The notes beneath the pieces are model-generated. The model was not told the DNA's origin. It did not search any database and was given only the letters and a program-made list of their open reading frames with translations. 21,679 nt of DNA from Baffinella frigidus (Eukaryota > Cryptophyceae > Cryptomonadales > Baffinellaceae). The position numbers and the translations under genes are program-made. Shown here piece by piece: positions 15,205-21,679 of this stretch (positions are counted from its first letter, which is position 1; the number at the start of each line of letters is the position of its first letter). The stretch is from NCBI GenBank assembly GCA_026770585.1, contig MU647058.1, forward strand, positions 176,977 to 198,655. The letters run 5' to 3'.

Positions 15205-17562
15205 ATGTCGGATGCCGAGGGACCGCAGATCCAGGTGCGCCCTCCCGCTTTCCCCCTTGCCCTTTCCCCGCGGCCCAACCTCCTTGCCAGATGCAGAGAC
15301 CCACCAGCAGCAATCCTTGCCGGAAATGTCACTATGCAAGTTCTCGGGCTCCTCTGACAGTTTCCCGGGGCTGTACGTGCAGGTGAGTTTCACCACCAAG
15401 CTCCCGCAAGAGCTGGTGGTCACCGATCTCCCCATCGCGATCCCCGCGCGCCTCTCGCGCCTCGGGCTCTCGGAGGTGATCAACCATCTCCTGGAACTCG
15501 ACCCGCCCCGCCCCTTCGACTTTGTCGTCTCCGGGGAGCTCCTCCGCTCCTCGCTCGATGTCTGCGTCACCTCCAAAGGGCTGTCCTCCGAGGAGGTGAT
15601 CATCATCGAGTACGACCTCCTCCCCGGCGCGCCCGACGAGGGCCCCTCGCACCCCCACGACGACTGGGTCGCGGGGGTCTGCATGCGGGCCGACGGCTGC
15701 CTCGTCTCCGGCGCCTACGACTCCAACGTGCGCATCTGGCCGGGCTCCGGCGCCTCCCCCCTCGTCCTCACGGGCCACTCGGACGGCGTCACCTCCTGCT
15801 GCTGGGCGGACGAGGACGCGTCGGCGAACACGTGCGCGCTCTCCGGCTCCAAAGACTTCACCCTCCGCTCCTGGGCCGTCTCCGCGCAACAGCACCAGTG
15901 GGCGCCCGTCTTCAAGCACACGGGCCACACCGCGTCCGTGGAAGGCGTCTCGTCCTCGCGTGACGGCTCGCGCTTCTGCTCGGCGTCGTTCGACAAAACC
16001 CTCAAGGTGTGGGCGGCGCCCACCGCCTCGCAGGTCGCTGACGCGCTCGCTGCCTTCGGTGACGGCGCCATCACGGAGGCGTCGAACCGCCCCGATAAAG
16101 CCAAGAAGCAAGCCTCTGGGAAGACGCAGGCGATCAAGGAGCGGGGGTGCACGTGCACGCTCCTCGGTCACACGCAGGCGGTGTCATCCGTCGCGTGGGG
16201 GGGCGACGCGGTGGTGTCGGGCTCGTGGGACCACACGGTGCGCGAGTGGGACGTCGAGACGCAGACGTGTGCGACGACGCTCTCGGCCGGGCACGCGGTC
16301 ACGTCGGTCGCCGCATCGCGCGACCGGCTGCTCGCGAGCGCGCACCACGACCGGAAGGTGCGGGTGTGGGATCCGCGCGCGGGAGCCGACGCGCTCGTGC
16401 GCTCCTCGCTCGTCTCTCACAAGGGCTGGGTCAACGCTGGTGCGCCCCTCTCCTCTCCCTCTCCCCCCCCCCCCCATCTCAAAACGTCTCTTTCTCTCAA
16501 ACGTCTCGCGCGGTGCCAGGCCGTGTTGTTTCTTGCTAGCAAGGCTGTCTTTTTCTTGTCAGCAAGGGTGTGTGTTTCTTGCCAGCAGGCTCGTGCCAAG
16601 CAAGTCCGGTTGGTGCCTTGCCAGCAAGGGTGTGTGTTCCTTGCTAGCAAGGTTGATTGTAGACGCGATCGGCACATCGTGGGGTCCCTCAGTTTTGGTC
16701 GGTGCCGCATTTATTTGCGATCCATGCGCCGGCCTTCGTTCCAGGGCCCAACATTAAGCCCGCTTCGGTGGGGACGCCTGAACAGCGTCTGTCAGGTCAA
16801 AAACAATTGTTGCGGCGTTTTCTTGGCCCAACGATCACCGAGACCTCGGCAAATTTCGAAATCATACTTTTTAGGTCGTGTGGGACGGGCCTCCTCCCCC
16901 GAGACGGGCCCGTCCTACGCGTGTGCACACAGGCAAGATCGGTTTGGTTCGGTGCGCCGCATGTGCCGTGGCTGCAGCTGACAGGATGGGTGTAGGGTTC
17001 AGGGAAGCATGGGTGGGTGCCACGGGGTGCCGTGGCACCCATCCTCGATACAGGGGTACCTCGCGCATAAGAAACCGCCCCCCTCCCTATGACCACCATA
17101 GGGCCCTGGGCATAGCCCTACTGTAGGTTCCTAGGGAGTGGCGTTTTCTTATGAGCGAGGTACCCCTGTACCCATCCTCGACAGCTCACGAGCTGCACAC
17201 TGCAGCACACGTGTGATGGTGCGTGCAACTCGCTGACGCATCAGTGACCCCCCCCCCCCAAGGGGTATTGTTCTGCATGTAACACACCTTTCTCGCTCGA
17301 TGGCCCCGACTGACGTGGTGTGTCCCCCGCAGTTGCCTGGAGCCAAGAGAACCCGCACCACCTCGTGTCCGCTTCGCACGACACAACGGTCAAGGTCTGG
17401 GACATGCGCTCCGCCGTGCCCCTCCACACGCTCGCCGCGCACGAGGGCAAGGCGCTCTGCGTGCACTGGGCGCGCGGGGGGCGGATCGTGTCGGGAGGCA
17501 CGGACGGGAAGGTCAAGGAGTACTCCCCGCCGGCGGACGAGGGCGCCGCGAGCGCTGCGTAG
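15205..17562 (+). CDS. YTM1: Ribosome biogenesis protein YTM1/WDR12 (3 exons)
   Basis: The exons are 15205-15234, 15383-16439 and 17333-17562, giving 438 residues; human WDR12 and yeast Ytm1 are of similar size. Residues 1-10 (MSDAEGPQIQ) come from the first exon. Residues about 11-92 form the NLE domain (VSFTTKLPQE ... SSEEVIIIEYDLL) that in yeast binds the MIDAS domain of the AAA ATPase Rea1. Seven WD repeats follow at about 102-129, 139-176, 190-220, 270-300, 312-341, 355-386 and 396-427, with signatures HDDWVAGV, SGSWDHTVREWD, SASHDTTVKVWD and SGGTDGKVKEY. A lysine-rich linker (ASNRPDKAKK) sits between blades 3 and 4, as in animal WDR12. The protein joins Nop7/Pes1 and Erb1/Bop1 in the nucleolus for 27S pre-rRNA processing and 60S maturation. 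All splice sites are GT-AG, and joining restores one frame with no lost WD residues. The ATG is the first of the frame that reaches the NLE domain. A longer frame starting at 14780 reads through intron 1 and is not needed. Confidence 0.95.
15235..15382 (+). other. YTM1 intron 1 (148 bp)
   Basis: The boundaries are CAG|GTGCGC and GTGCAG|GTGAGT, phase 0. The hexamer CAGGTG spans both boundaries as a direct repeat. The length is not a multiple of three, so retention would shift frame relative to the ATG at 15205. Confidence 0.85.
16440..17332 (+). other. YTM1 intron 2 (893 bp)
   Basis: The boundaries are CTG|GTGCGC and CCCCGCAG|TTGCC, phase 1; splicing restores WVNAVAWSQENP between blades 5 and 6. 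The intron starts with a long pyrimidine run. It contains four CTTG(C/T)(C/T)AGCAAG-type units, including the perfect palindrome CCTTGCTAGCAAGG at 16639-16652. It also contains an 11-bp-stem hairpin at 17015-17040 and a complete family A foldback. Confidence 0.9.
17049..17170. mobile_element. Foldback/MITE family A, copy 6, in YTM1 intron 2
   Basis: The element is complete, with TACAGGGGTACCTCGCGCAT and GAGCGAGGTACCCCTGTA. The 11 bp CCCATCCTCGA occurs immediately on both sides, an exact duplication and the clearest target site duplication in the window. It sits just right of the GGGTGCCACGG hairpin. Confidence 0.9.
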
Positions 17563-17575
17563 AGGCGCTCAGTGC

Positions 17576-17586
17576 TGTAAGTGTAA
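17576..17586 (+). terminator. Possible polyadenylation signals (TGTAA x2)
   Basis: TGTAA occurs at 17576-17580 and 17582-17586, 14 and 20 bp after the YTM1 stop. TGTAA is the usual polyadenylation signal in volvocine green algae; its use in this organism is inferred. Confidence 0.4.
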
Positions 17587-17613
17587 ATACATAATCAAGT
17601 GCGCGTACACATT

Positions 17614-17692
17614 AACAGGGGTACCTCACCTCGCACATGAGAAAACGCCCCCCCCTAGGAACCTGCAGTAGGCCTATGCCTAGGGGGGGGGT
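17614..17692. mobile_element. Family A, 5' half only
   Basis: ACAGGGGTACCTCACCTCGC ... CCTAGGAACCTGCAGTAGGC ... CCTAGGGGGG ends abruptly at GTACTCGAAATCAACG, a family G/C-like end. It starts about 28 bp after the TGTAA motifs of YTM1, so it may overlap the transcript end. Confidence 0.7.
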
Positions 17693-17897
17693 ACTCGAAA
17701 TCAACGTAATGGGTTACTCGAATTCAACGTAATCTGGTACAAATCCACTGATTTTACAGTGAATTCACTACCTCGAGACATAGCCACTAGTGTCCTACAA
17801 TCGATTACACGACGCGTCTTGCGGCGCGACAACACCTCCCGAGTCGCGACGCCTCATGCTTCTCGCCTCTCGGGGGTTGCCGGTACATGCACCCTTG

Positions 17898-18116
17898 TAC
17901 AGGGCTCACTCGAAATTAATGTCACACAATACAAGGTCACACACTGGACACTCCGATGTGGACGTTAGTTATTTAACGTCTGCAAACTGACTGGTTTTCT
18001 GCGGACGTTACATATTTAATGTCCGCACCACACTGGTTTTCTGTGGACGTTAAATTTAACGTCCGCACACTGACTGCCTCAGAAGTGGGTGACCTTAATT
18101 TCGAGTGAGCCCTGTA
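17898..18116. mobile_element. Foldback family C
   Basis: The termini are TACAGGGCTCACTCGAAATT and AATTTCGAGTGAGCCCTGTA. The inside holds three tandem GTGGACGTTA...TTTAACGTC units (17957-18065). The flanks carry ACCCTTGT on both sides (8 bp, with ends taken as ACAGGG...CCCTGT). The TACAGGG end is shared with family A. Confidence 0.85.
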
Positions 18117-18210
18117 CCCTTGTAAACATGTGTCAGATGTGGCATGGCGAGGCAAAGAGGTGGCACACGACAGGTCCACGCATCCAGAAGAGCGGCTTCA
18201 CATGTACATA

Positions 18211-18301
18211 CTGCCCCCCCCCCCTAGGACCACCATAGGCCCCTAGGCATGGTCCTACTGTAGGGTCCTGGGGGGGGGCGGTTTCTTATGCGCGAGGTAC
18301 T
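18211..18301. mobile_element. Family A, 5' truncated
   Basis: C-run, CCTAGGACCACCATAGGC ... GGTTTCTTATGCGCGAGGTA is present. Both outermost ends are degraded. Confidence 0.7.
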
Positions 18302-18305
18302 CTTT

Positions 18306-18460
18306 TATTTTACAATTAATTACACGACGCCTGATGCGGCGCGACAACACCTCCCGCGTCGCGACGACTCATGCGTCTCGCCGTTAGGTCCTTGAGGGTC
18401 TTCGAACTCCCACCATAGGCCGACACTGGAAATGGTTCTGCAGAAAAGCCGCGTTGGTGG
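18306..18460. repeat. Repeat shared with 17800-17880 and 3965-4020
   Basis: ATTACACGACGCGTCTTGCGGCGCG-type sequence at 17803-17870 recurs at 18317-18385 (GCGGCGCGACAACACCTCCC). TAGGTCCTT...CTCCCACCATAGGC, GACACTGGAA recurs at 3968-4017. No gene is seen. Confidence 0.6.
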
Positions 18461-18580
18461 TACAGGGGTACCTCGCTCATAAGAAACCGCCCCCCCCCCT
18501 AGGGACCACCATAGGGCCTTAGGCACAGGCCTACTGTAGGGTCCTAGGCGGCGGGTTTTTATGAGCGAGGTACCCCTGTA
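18461..18580. mobile_element. Foldback/MITE family A, copy 7
   Basis: The copy is complete, with TACAGGGGTACCTCGCTCAT and GAGCGAGGTACCCCTGTA. No direct duplication is seen. Instead GCCGCGTTGGTGG on the left is inverted as CCACCAACGCGGC at 18596-18608, so it sits within another palindrome. Confidence 0.85.
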
Positions 18581-18620
18581 CCAAGGTTCTTCCGCACCAC
18601 CAACGCGGCGAGACTAATAG

Positions 18621-18689
18621 AGCCTGAGGCATAGCCCTACTGTAGGGTCCTAGGAGGAGGCGGTTTCTTATGAGCGAGGTACCCCTGTA
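18621..18689. mobile_element. Family A, 3' half
   Basis: CCTGAGGCATAGCCCTACTG ... GAGCGAGGTACCCCTGTA remains of a copy that lacks its left half. Confidence 0.75.
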
Positions 18690-18690
18690 C

Positions 18691-18992
18691 GAACGTTGTT
18701 CCGTTCACGCTGTGTAGGAGGGCTGCCCGAGGTGCTCCCTACCCACACAGCAGGCTACGAAGGGATTTTGGGCCGAAAATCCCTTCGAAGTCCGCTGTGT
18801 TGTACTAACGTCGTTCACGCTGTGTAGGAGGGCGGCTCGAGGTGCTTCCTACCCACACAGCAGGCTACGACGAGATTTTGGGCCGAAAACCCCTTCGAAG
18901 TGGGCCGAGAATCCCTTCGAAGTGCGCTGTGTGGTACTAGCGTTGTTGCGTTCACGCTGTGTAGGAGGGCTGCCCGAAGTGCTTCCAGAGCG
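18691..18992. repeat. Tandem repeat with short family E elements
   Basis: Three units begin GTTCACGCTGTGTAGGAGGG (18703, 18813, 18950). The first two contain short foldback family E copies (18744-18800 and 18854-18933). On the - strand each unit start encodes H(F/L)(G/E)(Q/P)PSYTA and a TGA stop, matching the end of the coding-like segment at 18952-19032. Confidence 0.75.
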
Positions 18993-19032
18993 CGGTCTCG
19001 ACGCGGCGGTACACGGTTTCGACGTCCTTCAC
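18952..19032 (-). CDS. Terminal exon candidate (VKDVETVYRRVETALWKHFG)
   Basis: After a CGGCAG the - strand reads 26 codons, VKDVETVYRRVETALWKHFG then QPSYTA, and a TGA. It looks like an amphipathic helix at a protein C-terminus; I do not know the family. Four further degenerate copies of its first half lie at 19522, 19706, 19915 and 20002 (5' ends), three of them preceded by CCCTCAATAG. The second half is repeated twice to the left with stops retained. Differences among the first four copies fall mostly at third positions. It could be the last exon of a - strand gene entering from the right, or a fossil. Confidence 0.4.
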   Translation of the reverse strand: MKDVETVYRRVETALWKHFGQPSYTA

Positions 19033-19038
19033 CTGCCG

Positions 19039-19232
19039 GTACCACGCCAGGTCATTACTGCCAATTTCAGAACGCAACGTTTCGTTTCGTGGTACTAAAT
19101 GGTACGTAGCCACCATTGATTTCGCAGCTACTCGTCCTTTCCACGTCCGATCCGAATACCAAATTTCGGACCCGGGTACATTTTTAAAAAAAGACTTGTA
19201 GCTGAAATTCAGACTTACGATCTGGCGTGGAA
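19039..19232. mobile_element. Foldback family H, copy 2
   Basis: GGTACCACGCCAGGTCATTA and the complement-like TTACGATCTGGCGTGGA bound AT-rich sequence. The left part aligns with 4729-4790 (ACGCAACGTTTCG, TTTCGTGGT). Confidence 0.5.
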
Positions 19233-19247
19233 AAGGGAGAAAGAGCG

Positions 19248-19335
19248 GTTATTACGGATCGATACCAACATGGCCACTATGTATTCCCCTCCGTGACGTT
19301 CAGTAATGTACAGAGGGAGATGTATGTTACTATCT
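19248..19335 (+). repeat. Dispersed element, uninterrupted relative of 20300-20540
   Basis: GGTTATTACGGATCGATACC, AACATGGCCACTATGTA, CCCCTCCGTGACGTTCAG and TAATGTACAGAG match both sides of the family E insertion at 20343-20504. It therefore represents the empty site. Confidence 0.7.
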
Positions 19336-19369
19336 CTGAAACGATGTATGGTAATGTGGTGCTTCCAGA

Positions 19370-19459
19370 GGCCCCTAGGATGGTCCTATGTCCCTAGGCA
19401 TAAACCTACCGTAGGTTCCTAGGGCGGCGTGTGCCCTTAATTTCGAGTAACCCCTGTAT
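19370..19459. mobile_element. Family G element, 5' truncated
   Basis: CCCCTAGGATGGTCC ... CCTACCGTAGGTTCCTAGG ... CTTAATTTCGAGTAACCCCTG(TA) is flanked by a duplicated 24-bp sequence beginning TATGGTAATGTGGTGCT (19346 and 19457). Confidence 0.7.
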
Positions 19460-19461
19460 GG

Positions 19462-20002
19462 TAATGTGGTGCTCCCAGAGGACAGAATCGACGCGGCGGT
19501 ACACGGTTTCGACGTCTTTCACCTATTGAGGGTGCAGAGAGTCGATTAGTAATGTGCAGGGGTACCTCGCTCATAAGAAACCGCCTCTTTCTGTACATAT
19601 AGAGAGTTATGTTGATATCAATGTTTAGGGCTTAGGTTTTAGGTTTTGAGGGTGTAGAGTTTAGGGCTGTCTCGACGCGGCGGTACACGGTTTCGACTTC
19701 CTTCACCTATTGAGGGTGTAGGGCTCAGGGTTCGGGGCGAGTGTGTAGGGTTCAGGGTTCGGGACAGCCTGCCGTGCAGAGAGAGAGAGATGTGTATGTT
19801 AATATCAACATTGCTGCGTTTTAGGTTTTAGGTTGTAGCCGTGTAGAGGATAGGAGTTGGAGTGCAGGGGTTGACGCGGCGGTAAACAGTTTCGACGTCC
19901 TGCACCTATTGAGGGTGTAGGGTTCAGGGTTCGGGGTGTCAGGTTCAGAGTTGAGGTTTGAGGGAAAACCGTCCAAAAGTAGACGGTTCTGACATCCTTG
20001 GC
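19462..20002 (-). pseudogene. Four degenerate copies of the VKDVETVYRR segment
   Basis: Starting at 19522, 19706, 19915 and 20002 the - strand reads VKDVETVYRRVDSVLWEH, VKEVETVYRRVETAL, VQDVETVYRRV and AKDVRTVY. They are embedded in TTCAGGG/TGTAGGG filler and a decayed 190-210 bp tandem unit. Compared with 18952-19032 the first three copies differ over the shared 11 codons by AAG/AAA, GAC/GAA, ACC/ACT, GTG/GTT and one AAG/CAG change. Confidence 0.5.
19556..19596. mobile_element. Family A, 5' end only
   Basis: CAGGGGTACCTCGCTCATAA followed by GAAACCGCC, and then unrelated sequence. Confidence 0.65.
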
Positions 20003-20042
20003 CTGCCACCAGGTACATAGAGTGAGACAGTCATCGCGGGCG

Positions 20043-20164
20043 TACAGGGGTACCTCGCTCACAAGAAACCGCCCCTCCGCCTAGGACCACCATAGGGCCC
20101 GAGGCAGAGGCCTACTATAGGGTCATAGGGGGGGGCGTTTTTATATGAGCGAGGTTCCCCTGTA
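20043..20164. mobile_element. Foldback/MITE family A, copy 8
   Basis: The copy is complete. The flanking tandem unit carries GTGAGACAG(T/C)(T/C)ATCGCGGG at 20022 and 20191, so it inserted within or beside a duplicated local unit. No short target duplication is clear. Confidence 0.85.
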
Positions 20165-20299
20165 GTATCAAAATTATTCCGTTTTAGGTTTAGTGAGACA
20201 GTTATCGCGGGTGTAGGGTTCAGGGTTCGCGGTTTAAGGTTTTGACGTTAATTAATGTAGGATCTCTCTCCTACTGAGAGAGATGAATGCTCCGAAGAA

Positions 20300-20545
20300 A
20301 ACGTGCGTTTATTACGGATCGAAATCGAAACCACCATGCCCACCACACAGCGGCCTACGAAGAGATTGCCGGGCTCTGAGAGCCCGAGTTTCCGTTACCT
20401 GATCCGTAGGAACCCCCCCTATGTCCCTACGGATTGCCTACCGAAGGGTCATAGATCTTATCGCTTAGGGGTTATTCGAAATCCCTTCGAAGTCCGGTGT
20501 GTGGCATGCATCCCCTTCCGAGACGTTGAGTGATATGCAGAGCGC
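20300..20545 (+). repeat. Dispersed element split by family E
   Basis: The left part is GTTTATTACGGATCGAAATC with ACCACCATG. The right part is CATGCATCCCCTTCCGAGAC with GTTGAGTGATATGCAGAG. Joined, they match the uninterrupted copy at 19248-19335. Confidence 0.7.
20343..20504. mobile_element. Foldback family E, full copy 2
   Basis: CCACACAGCGGCCTACGAAG ... CTTCGAAGTCCGGTGTGTGG with interior GAGTTTCCGTTACCTGATCC as in 8402-8575. It is inserted in a dispersed element; CATGC on both sides is a possible short target duplication. Confidence 0.85.
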
Positions 20546-20596
20546 GATTCATGTTAACGCCAACGATTCAGGTTTAGCTTTTAGGTTTTAGGTTTG

Positions 20597-20655
20597 CGGT
20601 GTGGGGGTGCATACATGGCAGCCGTGTTGGTAGTGATAAAGACCTCTCTCCTTCG
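20597..20655 (-). repeat. Dispersed GACCTT-ATTACTACC element, inverted
   Basis: GTGGGGGTGCATACATGGC, AGCCGTGTTGGTAGTGATA, AAGACCTCTCTC is the reverse complement of the family consensus. Confidence 0.55.
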
Positions 20656-20704
20656 CGGGTTCCACACGGTGGGCATCGAGGGTTTCGTCGACCCTTGATT
20701 CCGG

Positions 20705-20800
20705 GGTGTTGCGTGACCAATTTGCATAGAAAAATCCTTAAAAGTTAATCGTCTTCAGGTAAGTTGACTTTTGATGAAAAGTTTGTAGTCCACCGAGTGG
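20705..20800 (+). repeat. Repeat F, copy 2
   Basis: GGGTGTTGCGTGACCAATTTG, AAGTTGACTTTTGATGAAAA and GTAGTCCACCGAGTGG align with 12118-12216. Confidence 0.7.
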
Positions 20801-20825
20801 TTAGAGTGCAGGGTGCAGGGGTTAG

Positions 20826-21306
20826 GGAGTACCTCGCGACCGAGGATCGCAGGTGCCTCTCGTAGCAGCGCGGTATTATACTGCTGATTAATAGTGTTAC
20901 AGTGCTGACTAATAGTATTATAGTGCTGACTAACAGTGTTATAGTGCTGACTCATAGTATTATAGTGCTGACTAACAGTGTTATAGTGCTGATTAACAGT
21001 GTTATAGTGCCGACTAACAGTGTTATAGTGCTGACTAATAGTATTATAGTGCTGACGGGTACCTCGCGACCGAGGATCGCGGAGACCTCTGGTAGCAGCG
21101 CGGTATTATACTGCTGACTAATAGTGTTATAGGGCTGACTAATAGTGTTATAGTGCTGACTAATATTATTATAGTGCTGACTAATAGTATTATATTGCTG
21201 ACTAATAGTCTAGTACCGACTAATAGTATCATAATGCTGACTAATAGTATTATAGTGCTGACGGGTACCTCGCGACCGAGGATCGCAGCCTCTCGCAGCA
21301 GCGCTG
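20826..21306. repeat. Higher-order repeat: 50-bp header plus 21-bp minisatellite
   Basis: Two arrays of the 21-bp unit GTGCTGACTAATAGTGTTAT+A (about 20878-21055 and 21108-21260) alternate with headers GGTACCTCGCGACCGAGGAT... at 20828, 21058, 21264 and (without array) 21454. Because 21 is a multiple of three both strands stay open; the LTNSIIV-type readings are artefacts. On the - strand every header encodes a short ALL-x-(E/D)...AILGRE followed by GTAC. Confidence 0.85.
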
Positions 21307-21458
21307 CCACCTCCTTCCCCCTCAACCCTCGACCCGAGGGAAGAGCTGAACCCCTAGCGCTCCCCACGCGCGCTAGTGAAAAGCTCAACAGCTGAACCGC
21401 AGCGCTAGTGAAGAGCCAACACCCCAACTCACGAACCCCTGGACGGCAGGGTGGGTAC

Positions 21459-21536
21459 CTCGCGGCCGAGGATTGCAGCGGCGTCTCGCAGGAGCGCTGG
21501 GTCGAGGCGGAAGTGCGCTGCCAACTCCTCGTGCTC
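21459..21536 (-). CDS. Exon candidate, 26 codons (...ALLRDAAAILGRE)
   Basis: This phase-0 segment begins right after a (CT)n-TCAG (AG at 21538-21537) and ends GAG|GTACCC (donor 21458-21457). It reads EHEELAAHFRLD then PALLRDAAAILGRE, predicted helical. The GA microsatellite to its right would be an ideal polypyrimidine tract on this strand. Headers at 21264, 21058 and 20828 encode ALLREAAILGRE, ALLPEVSAILGRE and ALLREAPAILGRE, each followed by GTAC(C/T)C. This suggests one exon and its decayed or duplicated relatives. The family is not recognised; further exons would lie to the right of the window. Confidence 0.45.
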
Positions 21537-21537
21537 C

Positions 21538-21679
21538 TGAGAGAGAGAGAGAGAGAGGGATTGAGAGAGGGAGAGAGGGAGAGAGGGAGAGAGAGAGAGC
21601 GGGAGAGCGCGAGAGAGCGAGAGAGAGAGAGGGAGGGAGAGAGAGAGAGGGAGAGAGGGAGGGAGAGAGAGAGAGAGAG
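21538..21679. repeat. (GA)n microsatellite at window edge
   Basis: GA repeats with GGGA interruptions continue to the last base. On the - strand this is a CT tract ending in TCAG next to the exon candidate. Confidence 0.9.

Noticed and set aside
15332-16171. 279-codon - strand frame opposite YTM1
   Set aside because: It is a shadow frame caused by high GC at third positions of the YTM1 exon.
14780-16981. A 733-codon + strand open frame covering the YTM1 locus
   Set aside because: It reads through intron 1 and into intron 2. Only 15383-16439 matches the YTM1 family, and the upstream part has no recognisable protein.
20878-21260. CRISPR-like array
   Set aside because: The 21-bp units are contiguous without spacers, and the DNA is eukaryotic.
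20902-21427. LTNSIIV heptad-repeat proteins on both strands
   Set aside because: They are an automatic result of a 21-bp minisatellite period; the two strands cannot both be coding and codon changes are not constrained.

Overview
This window is eukaryotic nuclear DNA. The evidence is spliced genes with GT-AG introns, long microsatellites, TTTAGGG-type telomere-like heptads and many small inverted-repeat elements. The TTTAGGG heptads, strongly G/C-ending codons, GTGCGC-like 5' splice sites and TGTAA motifs just after a stop codon fit a green alga with a large, repeat-rich genome. That assignment is an inference, and other algal lineages with TTTAGGG telomeres are not excluded. An assembly gap of Ns lies at 10297-10662.

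The one confidently identified gene is YTM1/WDR12 on the + strand (exons 15205-15234, 15383-16439 and 17333-17562; 438 residues). It encodes the NLE plus seven-blade WD40 subunit of the PeBoW (Nop7-Erb1-Ytm1) complex of large ribosomal subunit assembly. Its second intron carries a complete foldback element flanked by an 11-bp duplication. A possible second gene is an unspliced 157-codon reading frame on the - strand at 1065-1538 with a perfect Kozak context and no recognised family. A third, on the - strand at 9413-10137, looks like the remains or the 3' end of an F-box protein (FBXO9/Hrt3-like RLRFDGIY motif), and its first intron is made of telomere-like repeats.

The rest is mosaic. 1-2900: telomere-like repeats, a foldback, the candidate gene and a tandem repeat. 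2900-6300: foldback elements of several families with degenerate tandem repeats. 6400-7400: duplicated WD-like exon fragments (- strand) broken up by foldbacks. 7600-9400: inverted mosaic repeats. 9400-10140: F-box-like exons. 10200-12100: AT gap, three foldbacks and GA/CT microsatellites. 12200-14300: further duplicated exon-like fragments. 14600-17600: YTM1. 17600-20600: a foldback graveyard and a five-copy coding-like repeat. 20800-21679: a 21-bp minisatellite, mini-exon-like copies (- strand) and a GA tract that could be the polypyrimidine end of an intron.

Two themes deserve attention. First, a large set of foldback (MITE-like) families shares TACAGGG or related termini, a common CCTAGG / CCTAC-GTAGG core, and in the best copies 10-12 bp target duplications. 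Second, much of the apparent non-coding repeat material contains short exon-like pieces, mostly on the - strand. These start after AG and end before GT, and copies of the same piece differ mainly at third codon positions. Whether they are live exons of large genes, tandemly duplicated exons or fossils cannot be decided from sequence alone.
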